A stretch of 22,344 bases of DNA from an uncultured Loktanella sp. (lineage in GTDB: Bacteria > Pseudomonadota > Alphaproteobacteria > Rhodobacterales > Rhodobacteraceae). Below the pieces are notes generated by a model. The model had not been told where the DNA came from, ran no database searches, and saw only the letters and a list, made by a program, of their open reading frames with translations. The stretch covers positions 1 through 22,344 of the forward strand of contig CAJXTP010000017.1 in NCBI GenBank assembly GCA_913061335.1, in the 5' to 3' direction. A program made the translations under genes and the position numbers. The first letter of the stretch is position 1, and every line of letters starts with the position of its first letter. Shown in pieces: positions 7,466 to 15,622 of the stretch.

Positions 7466-8497
7466 ATGAAATTTCACATCGCAATTAACCTTGAGCGCAT
7501 GGATGACAGCGTCGATATGTGCGCAGTGCGGGACCACACAATCGAGATGATCCGGATGGCCGACAAAGCTGGATTCGAGGTCGCTTGGGCGGCTGAACAT
7601 CACGCATTGGAAATGACCATTGCGCCGAATCCGTTCCAGATTATGACTTGGTGGGCGGCGCATACGGATAATATCCGGCTTGGCTGCGGGGTTGCAAACG
7701 CATCATATTGGCACCCGATAAATCTGGCTGGCGAGGCGGCAATGGTAGATCTTTTATCCGGCGGACGGCTGGAATTGGGTCTTGGATCAGGCGCGTATCA
7801 GCGTGAATTTGATCGCATGCACCCCGGCCTTGATCAAAAAGACAGTCACCAGTATATGCAAGAAATGCTGCCTTTAGTGCGTGAACTCTGGAAAGGCGAC
7901 GTCGCACACAACGGCGAAAACTGGCAGTTCCCCAAGGCCACATCCTGCCCGAAACCTGTTCAAGAAAAGGTGCCGATGTGGGTCGCCGCACGGTCGCCTG
8001 CCACGTTCGACTATGCTGTGGCCAACGATTGCAACGTGATGTGCTGGCCCCTGACAATGCCGTTTTCCGAGGCGGAAAAATACAAATCCCAGCTAGATGA
8101 AAGCATCGCCAAGGCGGGCGGCTGGAACGGGACATTTGCCCTGATGCGCCACACCAGCGTTTACGACACCGAAGATGACCACGCCGCCACATTGGGCGCA
8201 ATTCGCAATGCGCTGGGGAAATTCGGCAATTTAATGATGAAAAAGGGCGATGTCGTGAACGGCTTTCCTGAAAGCATCCCGCTGGATGAACTCGAAGGCA
8301 ACGTGCGCGTCGATCCTGCTATGTTGGAAGAGAACCTGACGTTTGGCGACCCCGATGCGGTCATCGCCAAATTGAGCGCCTACGAAGATCTTGGCGTTGA
8401 TGCCTATATTTATTACGCCTCAATGGGGTTGGACATGGCTGTGCAAAAGCGGTCGCTTCAGCTGTTCATCGACCGCGTAATGCCTGCTTTTGCCTAA
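7466..8497 (+). CDS. Luciferase-like (LLM class) flavin-dependent oxidoreductase
   Basis: A 343-residue bacterial-luciferase-superfamily TIM-barrel protein. Family signs are AAEHHAL (near residues 42-48), the RLGCGV strand, HPINLAGEAAMVDLLSGGRL followed by the glycine-rich LGLGSGAYQREF, and the late VAARSPATFDYAV segment. Members oxidise substrates with reduced FMN or F420, often as monooxygenases. A clear Shine-Dalgarno (AGGAG) precedes the ATG. It lies between an ALDH and a DUF1185 gene, suggesting it makes or precedes an aldehyde in the same route. No flavin reductase gene is present in the window, so reduced flavin must come from elsewhere. The substrate is unknown. Confidence 0.9.
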   Translation: MKFHIAINLERMDDSVDMCAVRDHTIEMIRMADKAGFEVAWAAEHHALEMTIAPNPFQIMTWWAAHTDNIRLGCGVANASYWHPINLAGEAAMVDLLSGGRLELGLGSGAYQREFDRMHPGLDQKDSHQYMQEMLPLVRELWKGDVAHNGENWQFPKATSCPKPVQEKVPMWVAARSPATFDYAVANDCNVMCWPLTMPFSEAEKYKSQLDESIAKAGGWNGTFALMRHTSVYDTEDDHAATLGAIRNALGKFGNLMMKKGDVVNGFPESIPLDELEGNVRVDPAMLEENLTFGDPDAVIAKLSAYEDLGVDAYIYYASMGLDMAVQKRSLQLFIDRVMPAFA

Positions 8498-8510
8498 AGG
8501 AAAGACCACC

Positions 8511-9107
8511 ATGACTGTTGAAATTCGCCGCACACTTACGACCGTGCAACATACTTTTATTGAAGGCGGAAAAACCGTTAAGATCCCAACGCTTTTGGTC
8601 GCCGCCATGGCGATAATCAAAAACCCTTGGTTTGGCCGCGGTTACGTCGAAGACCTACGCCCTGAAATTCGCAGCCACGGCCCGGTTTTGGGCAAGATGT
8701 TGACCGACATGATACTTAAGGAAACCGGCGGCACTGTCGAAGGCTATGGCAAGGCGTCGATTGTCGGGATGGGTGGCGAGACTGAACATGCTCAAGCGCT
8801 GACGCACACGCTGTGGTTCGGCAATGAATATCGCAATGCCGTTGATGCCAAATCGTATTTGGTGTTTGCCAACACGCGCGGGGCCGCGGGCACTTCGTTG
8901 ATTATCCCGCTGATGCACAAAGACGATGGCGGGCTGCGTAGCCATTATCAGACGATCCACACGTCAATTCCCGACGCCCCAGCCGAGGACGAAGTTGTCG
9001 TTGCACTTGGCGCATCCATCGGTGGGCATCCCAATCACCGGATTGGCAACCGCTATGAAGACCTTAAGGAAATGGGCCACGATGCCGAAAATCCAGCAGG
9101 CGTTTAA
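8511..9107 (+). CDS. DUF1185 'amino acid synthesis' family protein (PF06684)
   Basis: A 198-residue protein that I recognise as the DUF1185/AA_synth family. Landmarks are TLLVAAMAIIKNPWFGRGYVEDL near the N terminus, GKASIVGMGGETEHAQA in the middle, and GGLRSHYQTIHTSIPDAP with ALGASIGGHPNHRIGNR toward the end. Published structures of this family show a chorismate-mutase-like trimeric fold and suggest a role in amino-acid metabolism, but no reaction is established. The start at 8511 is supported by AAAGGAAAG; the longer open frame from 8490 would begin inside the previous gene. Its place beside LLM oxidoreductase, hydrolase and ALDH genes points to a catabolic rather than biosynthetic role. The family name should not be read as function. 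Confidence 0.85.
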   Translation: MTVEIRRTLTTVQHTFIEGGKTVKIPTLLVAAMAIIKNPWFGRGYVEDLRPEIRSHGPVLGKMLTDMILKETGGTVEGYGKASIVGMGGETEHAQALTHTLWFGNEYRNAVDAKSYLVFANTRGAAGTSLIIPLMHKDDGGLRSHYQTIHTSIPDAPAEDEVVVALGASIGGHPNHRIGNRYEDLKEMGHDAENPAGV

Positions 9108-9879
9108 CGGCACCGCTTATAGCCTGACCGGACCGATGGATGCGCCCGTCGTGGTGTTTATCCACGGGCTTGGGCTGTGCCGCGATGTGTTCGCCGATAT
9201 GCTGCCTGCGTTCGCGACATACCGTGTGCTGTCCTATGATCTGTATGGTCACGGAGCATCCGCGCCGCCGCCGTCGCAGGCATCATTGACTGTCTATGCG
9301 GATCAGCTTGCAGGGCTGATGGATCATTTGGGTTTTGCACAAGCGCATATCGTAGGCTTTTCAATTGGCGGCATGATCAATCGCCGTTTTGCGTTGGATC
9401 ACCCTGACAAAACGGCGTCGCTTATCATCCTGAATTCCCCGCATGATCGCGGTGCTGAGGCGCAGATCATGGTCGAAGCGCGCGCCAAATCCGTGCGCGA
9501 TCAAGGTGCGTTTTCGACTTTTGATGCGGCACTGAAGCGCTGGTTTACACCAGATTATTTGGTCTCAGGCAAGGGTGCCACAAAGGTTCGCGCTTGGCGT
9601 GAAGTTGTTGATGCCGAAAGCTACGCGCAAGCCGCGTGGGTGCTCGCCAATGGTGTCGTGGAATTGAGTGGCCGGGATGGTGAGATCAACGCGCCGACCC
9701 TTGTGATGACTTGCGAAAATGACAGCGGCAGCACACCTGCGATGACCCGTGCTATTGCGGCTGAAATCACGGGCGCGCAAACTATCATCGTTCCAAAGCT
9801 CCAGCATCTGGGGGTGATGGAATACCCCGACGCATACACCAAACCGATCCTAGGTTTCCTTGAAAGGCAAATCCAATGA
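9082..9879 (+). CDS. Alpha/beta-fold hydrolase
   Basis: A 265-residue alpha/beta hydrolase of the MhpC/enol-lactonase-like group. The catalytic triad is readable: nucleophile S94 in GFSIGG, acid D214 in CENDSGST and H242 in LQHLGVMEY, with the oxyanion HGLGLC motif at 28-33. The ATG at 9082 overlaps the end of the DUF1185 gene by 26 bases; AAGGA and GGG lie upstream, and the conserved fold begins immediately after it. Frames extending further upstream only read the previous gene in another phase. Its stop overlaps the next start as ATGA, indicating coupled translation. It could be an esterase, lactonase or C-C hydrolase; the substrate is presumably an intermediate of the operon's pathway. Confidence 0.9.
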   Translation: MPKIQQAFNGTAYSLTGPMDAPVVVFIHGLGLCRDVFADMLPAFATYRVLSYDLYGHGASAPPPSQASLTVYADQLAGLMDHLGFAQAHIVGFSIGGMINRRFALDHPDKTASLIILNSPHDRGAEAQIMVEARAKSVRDQGAFSTFDAALKRWFTPDYLVSGKGATKVRAWREVVDAESYAQAAWVLANGVVELSGRDGEINAPTLVMTCENDSGSTPAMTRAIAAEITGAQTIIVPKLQHLGVMEYPDAYTKPILGFLERQIQ

Positions 9880-11561
9880 CCACGCCAATGTCTGGCGGCC
9901 AAGCCGCAGTTGCCGCCCTTGAAGCCGAAGACGTCAGCCATGTTTTTGGCTTGATCGGATCGGCAACAATGGAAATGTTTGACGCGTTATACGACAGCCC
10001 GATAAAGATGATCGGCGTGCATGATGAACGAACTGGCACGCATATGGCGGACGGGTTTGCGCGGGCATCGGGTCGAGCAGGGGTCGTGCTTGCAGGTCAA
10101 AATGGGCCGGGTGCAACAAACCTTGTCACAGGTCTATCCCAGGCCAAGGCCGCGTTTTCGCCGGTGGTGTCAATTGCAGGCATGTTGGCTCAAGGGCATA
10201 TTTACCGCGATGCATTTCAAGAAGTAGATCAGCAGGCGTTGTTCACACCCGTGACCAAAAAGACGTGGACGGCCCCAAGTGCGGACCGCGTCCCAGAGCT
10301 GCTTCGCGAAGCATTCCGCACCGCATTATCGCCGCGCCAAGGCCCTGTTCAGCTGAACTTGCCGCGCGATGTATTGGCCGCTCAAGCGGATTTTCCGCCA
10401 TTGCAAAAGCCGAGCGGCTACCGCAACCAATCTGTTCCCGCGGCGCAGGATGCTGACATTAAGGCCGCGGCCAAAATGCTTTTGGGCGCGCATCAACCCG
10501 TGATTATTGCGGGCGGCGGGATCAAGAACACACGTGGGCATGAGGCAGCGATCGCCTTGGCTGAGGCGCTCAATTGCCCCATCGTCACATCACCTGGCCA
10601 CGGTGATGCGATCCCGTTTGGACATCCGCTAAATGCGGGTCAGATGGGGCCGCGCGGCAATGCGGTGGCCAGCCGTTTGGTCAAAGAAGCCGATGTGATT
10701 TTGGCGCTTGGCACGCGGCTTGGGTTCAATGCGACGTTCTACACTTATGACAATATCAACCGCGACGCGCAGATCATTCAGGTTGAACTGGAACCAACTG
10801 CTATTGGCCGGTTTTTCCCTGTCTCTATGGGTATATGGGCCGATGCGCGGACCTGCGCACGTCAATTGACAGATGTAGTGAACCTGCTTAGGGACCGCGC
10901 CAATGCCGATGCTTGGACGCGCGATTTCCAAGCCGAGCGGCACGCATTCCTGACCAGACGTGATGCTGATGCGATCATGACGAACCCTATGCAGCCATCG
11001 GGATTGTTCAAAACACTGCGCGATGTTCTGCCCCATGATGCGGCGATTACGATGGACGCAGGGACGCTGTGTTTGCAGGCGACGGATGCGCTCAATTACT
11101 GGACCCCAGGGAGCCTATTTACGCCGCTTGATTTTGGGCTTGTCGGGTTTTCTATGGCTTGCGGGATCGGTGTGAAATGCGCGGAACCGGACCGACCCGT
11201 CGTCAGCTTAATGGGTGATGGTGGTTTTGGAATGACCGTGTCGGAATTGTCGACCGCAGTTGATCATGGGATCAACACGGTGACCGTTGTGATGAATAAC
11301 AAATGCTGGGGAGCAGAAAAGGCGTATCAGCGCGATTTCTTTAATGGGCGTTATATCGGGGCCGACGTATCGAGTCCTCCGTTTGATAAACTGGCCGAAC
11401 TTTACGGTGCCGCGGGGTTCAAAGCAGATAGGCTGGATGAAGTTGGTCCCGCAATCGAGGCAGCACTTGCCTGCGGAAAGCCAGCGGTTGTGGACGTGGC
11501 CGTTGACCCGTCGGCGCTGTATTCGTTCCGGCGTGACAGCTTCAAACATCGCGGGGGCTGA
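9876..11561 (+). CDS. Thiamine-diphosphate-dependent enzyme, sulfoacetaldehyde acetyltransferase/acetolactate synthase-like
   Basis: A 561-residue ThDP enzyme with the three-domain POX/decarboxylase layout. The cofactor-activating Glu is E51 (VHDERTGTHMADGFA), the QNGPGATN loop is at 75-82, and the ThDP/Mg motif runs from GDG (447-449) to NN (474-475). Several segments recall Xsc more than acetolactate synthase: FGLIGSA, FQEVDQQALF, CWGAEKAYQRDFF and the C-terminal FRRDSFK. Xsc releases sulfite from sulfoacetaldehyde to give acetyl phosphate, but no phosphate acetyltransferase gene accompanies it here and the protein is somewhat short. A related C-C lyase or ligase on another 2-oxo or aldehyde substrate is just as possible. 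It is translationally coupled to the hydrolase by an ATGA overlap. Confidence 0.88.
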   Translation: MTTPMSGGQAAVAALEAEDVSHVFGLIGSATMEMFDALYDSPIKMIGVHDERTGTHMADGFARASGRAGVVLAGQNGPGATNLVTGLSQAKAAFSPVVSIAGMLAQGHIYRDAFQEVDQQALFTPVTKKTWTAPSADRVPELLREAFRTALSPRQGPVQLNLPRDVLAAQADFPPLQKPSGYRNQSVPAAQDADIKAAAKMLLGAHQPVIIAGGGIKNTRGHEAAIALAEALNCPIVTSPGHGDAIPFGHPLNAGQMGPRGNAVASRLVKEADVILALGTRLGFNATFYTYDNINRDAQIIQVELEPTAIGRFFPVSMGIWADARTCARQLTDVVNLLRDRANADAWTRDFQAERHAFLTRRDADAIMTNPMQPSGLFKTLRDVLPHDAAITMDAGTLCLQATDALNYWTPGSLFTPLDFGLVGFSMACGIGVKCAEPDRPVVSLMGDGGFGMTVSELSTAVDHGINTVTVVMNNKCWGAEKAYQRDFFNGRYIGADVSSPPFDKLAELYGAAGFKADRLDEVGPAIEAALACGKPAVVDVAVDPSALYSFRRDSFKHRGG

Positions 11562-11564
11562 TTC

Positions 11565-11888
11565 ATGATCCAGCGGCAGGCAATCTTTCAAGGGACCGTG
11601 AAGCTGGGGCAGGTGGGCGCAATGCGTGCCTATGTGGAAACGACGTTATTACCGCTTTGGCAGCAATTTGATGGGGCCCAAGGCGTTCGGGTCTACTTTC
11701 AGATTGAAGGTGATCGCGATGGGCCCAACTTTCCGCTGACTCTTGCGATCACCTACAAGGATGCGGATGGCATGGCGCAGGGACTTGCATCAGATGCCCG
11801 TTATACATCGCGCGATCTGTTGCCAGCATTCTTGGATCATTTCTTTGATGAAGTGCGGCTGCTGCACTACGTTATGGACGTGGTTTAA
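11565..11888 (+). CDS. Small protein of unknown function, possibly a dimeric alpha/beta-barrel
   Basis: A 107-residue protein starting three bases after the ThDP gene, with a GGGGG run just upstream. No signal peptide or membrane segment is visible. The pattern of a first strand (FQGTVKLG), a helix (MRAYVETTLLPLWQQF), strands (VRVYFQI and LTLAITY), a helix around residues 67-80 and a final strand (VRLLHYVMDV) suggests a ferredoxin-like dimeric alpha/beta-barrel such as EthD or antibiotic monooxygenase-type proteins. That is inference from the pattern only; I do not recognise the family. Its position as last gene of the operon suggests an accessory or isomerase-like role in the same pathway. 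It overlaps tamB tail to tail by four bases (TTAA). Confidence 0.75.
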   Translation: MIQRQAIFQGTVKLGQVGAMRAYVETTLLPLWQQFDGAQGVRVYFQIEGDRDGPNFPLTLAITYKDADGMAQGLASDARYTSRDLLPAFLDHFFDEVRLLHYVMDVV

Positions 11889-14800
11889 TAGTCCCGTTCA
11901 AAGAATATTCCGATGCCGGTTTCTCCGCCTGCATCGACCGTGCCCTTGGCGGTAATCTCATCGGTGATGTCGAGGTTAAGGTTTATCTCGGTCGATCCAT
12001 CGCTGGATACGGTCACGTCGGTATAGATGTTTTCAGACAGGTATTTGCCCGCACGCACGGCCGCGTTGCCGTCTTGGTCTGTTGCGACGTCAAAATCGTC
12101 TAGGCCAATGCTTTGTCGGAAGCTGTCAATCAACCCGCTACCACCACGCCCCGCCAATGTGCCCACAGCGGAGGCCAATTGAACGGCTTGGAATGGGCTG
12201 ATGTTCTGCAGATCGCGCCCAAAGATTAGTTGCGCCAAGATTTCGTCTTGGGGCAGAGTCGGAACGGAGACAAAGCTGACTTTGGGCTCCGTTGCTGGAC
12301 CTTCAACGATGATGGAGATCGTGGTGCCCGTGCGGGCTTCGGTTGTTGCAACAAGGCGGATGTACGGTTCAAAATCACCTTGAAGCGATGCGCTACCTTC
12401 GGTCAAATCAAAGCGTTGTTGCAGGATATTGATACGACCGCGGGTCAGCTCGAACAGGCCAATAGGTTGGATGTTGTTCGTCGTACCACCGATCTGCAAT
12501 GTGCCACCAAGTTCAGCATCAAGCCCACGGCCACGGATGAAGATGCGCGACGGTGCGCTGACCGTGATATCAAGCGGGAAGGGTCGCGCATTGCCTGTAT
12601 CTGCGGCGCTATCGGTACCATCAGCTGAGACTCCGGCCCGATCTAAGGTGGCTCTGATGGCTGCGTCTGCTCCGATATGGGTCACAATTGGAAGGTCGCC
12701 AAATGCACCAACGCCCGAGGATGGCACTTGAATATCGGTTTGGCCAAGGGTCAGCTGGCCAGAAATCCGCGCGCCACCAGTCAATGGACCTCTGACAGTT
12801 AAGCCGCCTGATATGCTTGTTTGGTAAAGCTCTGGATCCTTTAGGATAACCCCGCTGAGATCGATTGCCAAATCAGCGGCTTGCGGTGACGCCAAAGATA
12901 TGGGTCCGCGTACAGCCACGCTACCACCTGACAACACGTCACCAGTGAGGCCAATTTGCGCTGTACCATTTGCGAACGTCACTCCGCCCGCGATGTGCGA
13001 TAGACCTTGGCCCAAAGTGGGCGCTGCCAAACGGGCATTATTCAATTCGATACGGCCTGACAGAGCGTTCAAGTTTGGCTGGCCGTTGATTGCAAGATCG
13101 AACACAGCGTCGCCAGAAATTCGTCGTGGTTCAAGCAGATTATTGGCCAAGCCAATCGGCGCCTCACCTGTTGCGGTTAGGTTCACTGTTCCATTCGCGC
13201 CGACCTGACCACCTGCGCGTAGCGCGATGCCTCCTGGCCCACTGGCCTGTACATCAACACCCCAATTGCCAACACCATCCAAGGTGGCTGTGCCATTTGC
13301 AATGACCGGGCCGCTGAGCTGACCCGTCAAAACGTCAATATCGCGCAGGCGGGCGGTGAATGCGCCGTGCGCCGCACCTGATCTCCCGCCCAGATTTCCG
13401 TTGGCTGTTATATTGTCCGTGGACAGGGTCAGATCGTTGACGATTAGATCACCGTTCTTTAGCTGCGCCTGCGCCGTCATTTGACCATTTCCTGCAAGTA
13501 AGATGTCTGCGATACTGTTTCCAACGCCAAAATGACTGGTCTGCATTTCCAAGTTCAAGTCAAATGCAGATAGATTGGCTATCATGGAGCCGGTCAGACT
13601 AGCGGACGCACTGCCTGAAATCGGTCGTCCAATCAACGCACTATAGGTCGCGAGATTGGCCACATCAGCGTAGATCGTACCATCAATGAGATAGTCTGGG
13701 TCAATATCGGCCGTCAGCTTGAACACCGAGTTCTTCGCATCACCTGAAACATCAACTTTCAGGCTGCCTTCTGCATTTTGGGTCACCGTGCCAGTCACCA
13801 TGGCCGGACCAAATAGGCGGGGCTCGATTAAGCCGACATCCGTCAATATAATGTCGAAGCGCGCCTCACTGCCTGCGCTGGTAAAGTCAGCGTCTGCTGT
13901 TAAGAGAACTGTGGGTGTCTGGATGCGCAAGTCCTCTAGCCGCGTTCCTTCGGTGTCGCGCACGGCGGATATGGATACGTCGCCTTGTCCAGCCAAAACG
14001 GCATCGACTTGTTCAATGCCAACAGCCAAATCAAGGGTCGTACCACTGACTATTATGTCAAAAAGGCCTTCTACCGGGACAATTGTGCTCGTAATTGCAA
14101 GATTGCCAGACCCTGCCAAATCATGACCCGCAAGCGTCGAAAATCTCTCCAATGCATCGACGTTTAGCAAAATGTTGCTTTGGGTCCGCAGTCCTGACGC
14201 GGTGCCCGCGATGGTGGCTTCAGCTAAGATCTTAAGTCCAGGGCCGGTGAGTGTTAACCTTTCAATCTCTGTCACGGCTCCCTCTTTACGGGCCGCCTGC
14301 AATACGCCCGAAATAGTATCGCCAAGTGCTTGAGACGCACCCGCATCATCCAGCTCCAGACCGGAGGCGGTGTAGCTCAGGTTTGCGGTCACGTCGCCAA
14401 TTGCATCGCCTTCACCGGGGACAAGAATGCCGCCACCCGCAAGTTTGAAATCACGCATAAAGAGCCCCGGTCGGTCAAAACCCGAAAGCGACAGTTCGGA
14501 CTCCCAATTTGAAGACACCGCAGTATCCAAGCTTAGGTCAAAGGACGCGCTATCAATATAGGTTTTGGGCCCCGATAAAGGCAGCAAAACAACGTCACCA
14601 GATATGTCGGCGATCTGCCCCTGAAGGATTATCTGTTCCGGCCAGCCTTGCGCACCAATTTTCGCGGCGCCTGACAACTGCAAGGTTTTGGCGCGTAACG
14701 CGAAGTCTTCTAGGTCAATCTCGCCATTCAATCCAGTGCGCGCCTGAACGGTCAAAGCAACGTCATCACCAAAGAAATCTTGATACTCTGGCGTGAATAA

Positions 14801-15622
14801 AGGGGTAACGTCGCCACCAACGTCAAGGCTAAACAGTTGCCCACTTTCGTCAGAAATAAGCGCGAATGTACCACTGATCCGGTCCGTTCCATCAGTCGCA
14901 AGTGACAAGGTCGCCGCGTAATCATCAATGGGCGCTGTCCCCAAAACCGTCAAATCTGCGGATGGATCCCCCGGCAAACCAATTAACTGAGCCGCGATGC
15001 CGCTCGGGCCTTCCGACACAGTCAGGTCAAGCGCCAGAATGCGGCTTTCGTTTCCATAGCTTCCATCAATTGCAAAGCGTCCAACCTTTGGGCCCAAGCG
15101 TGTGGCGATGATCGTGGCGCTGCCTTCACCACTAGCTAACGCCGCGCTACCAGTTAAGCTCAGCGATATTTCCTCCCCCAAGAACGCCTCTCCCAATGTG
15201 ATTTCTGCGAAGTTCAACTGGTCGAGCTGAATACCTACGGGCAGTTCAGGGAGCGAAAATCCGGTGGCTTCTGGCGAAGGCGCGCTGCTTTCAGATACTG
15301 GCGTGCGCGCCAAGAATATCCGCTGCGCGCTTAGCTCCTGGATATCAATCTGTCCGCGCAGTAACGCCGCTCTGTTCCACGTCAAAACAACGTCTTCAAG
15401 CGTCAGCCAAACCCCATCCACATCCGCGACAGTCAGCGCATCAAGCGTGGCAGCAGAGCTTAACGCGCCTTGAAATCCAATAATGTTCACCTCGCGAGAG
15501 CCGCCAGATAGATTGTCCTCGATCAGCTGCGCCAAATAGCTTTTGTCAGTGTCTTCTTGGGTCTGCGCAGTCACTGCAATGGGGCACAATGATAATACGG
15601 CGCAAAGAATGATCTGTTTCAA
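11885..15622 (-). CDS. tamB: TamB, translocation and assembly module inner component (DUF490/AsmA-like)
   Basis: A 1245-residue TamB-family protein, close to the usual size. Most of it is repeated beta-rich, hydrophobic-groove sequence of the AsmA-like/TamB type that spans the periplasm. The C-terminal DUF490 domain is typical: GRINILQQRFDLTEGSASL, then SFVSVPTLPQDEILAQLIFG, and a terminal FFERDY. With TamA it assists outer-membrane protein or lipid transport. The start is a TTG (15620-15622) overlapping the tamA stop as TTGA; it is the first start in the frame and gives a clean N-terminal export signal (residues 1-20) ending AVTA before QTQ. That signal looks cleavable, unlike the signal anchor of E. 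coli TamB. It is cotranscribed with tamA. Confidence 0.93.
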   Translation of the reverse strand: MKQIILCAVLSLCPIAVTAQTQEDTDKSYLAQLIEDNLSGGSREVNIIGFQGALSSAATLDALTVADVDGVWLTLEDVVLTWNRAALLRGQIDIQELSAQRIFLARTPVSESSAPSPEATGFSLPELPVGIQLDQLNFAEITLGEAFLGEEISLSLTGSAALASGEGSATIIATRLGPKVGRFAIDGSYGNESRILALDLTVSEGPSGIAAQLIGLPGDPSADLTVLGTAPIDDYAATLSLATDGTDRISGTFALISDESGQLFSLDVGGDVTPLFTPEYQDFFGDDVALTVQARTGLNGEIDLEDFALRAKTLQLSGAAKIGAQGWPEQIILQGQIADISGDVVLLPLSGPKTYIDSASFDLSLDTAVSSNWESELSLSGFDRPGLFMRDFKLAGGGILVPGEGDAIGDVTANLSYTASGLELDDAGASQALGDTISGVLQAARKEGAVTEIERLTLTGPGLKILAEATIAGTASGLRTQSNILLNVDALERFSTLAGHDLAGSGNLAITSTIVPVEGLFDIIVSGTTLDLAVGIEQVDAVLAGQGDVSISAVRDTEGTRLEDLRIQTPTVLLTADADFTSAGSEARFDIILTDVGLIEPRLFGPAMVTGTVTQNAEGSLKVDVSGDAKNSVFKLTADIDPDYLIDGTIYADVANLATYSALIGRPISGSASASLTGSMIANLSAFDLNLEMQTSHFGVGNSIADILLAGNGQMTAQAQLKNGDLIVNDLTLSTDNITANGNLGGRSGAAHGAFTARLRDIDVLTGQLSGPVIANGTATLDGVGNWGVDVQASGPGGIALRAGGQVGANGTVNLTATGEAPIGLANNLLEPRRISGDAVFDLAINGQPNLNALSGRIELNNARLAAPTLGQGLSHIAGGVTFANGTAQIGLTGDVLSGGSVAVRGPISLASPQAADLAIDLSGVILKDPELYQTSISGGLTVRGPLTGGARISGQLTLGQTDIQVPSSGVGAFGDLPIVTHIGADAAIRATLDRAGVSADGTDSAADTGNARPFPLDITVSAPSRIFIRGRGLDAELGGTLQIGGTTNNIQPIGLFELTRGRINILQQRFDLTEGSASLQGDFEPYIRLVATTEARTGTTISIIVEGPATEPKVSFVSVPTLPQDEILAQLIFGRDLQNISPFQAVQLASAVGTLAGRGGSGLIDSFRQSIGLDDFDVATDQDGNAAVRAGKYLSENIYTDVTVSSDGSTEINLNLDITDEITAKGTVDAGGETGIGIFFERDY

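Noticed and set aside
6848..7663. Antisense open frame of about 271 codons opposite the ALDH and LLM genes
   Set aside because: No motifs, rich in His/Arg/Cys as expected of shadow frames, and it spans two real genes.
9876..11561. Naming the ThDP gene xsc
   Set aside because: Similarity is by eye to several segments only; no pta or sulfonate genes are nearby, and related enzymes share these motifs.
15570..15622. Lipoprotein signal in TamB (Cys within LSLC)
   Set aside because: Leu directly before the Cys and Leu-Ser before that do not fit a lipobox, and an AVTA Sec site follows; the chain reads as an ordinary export signal.
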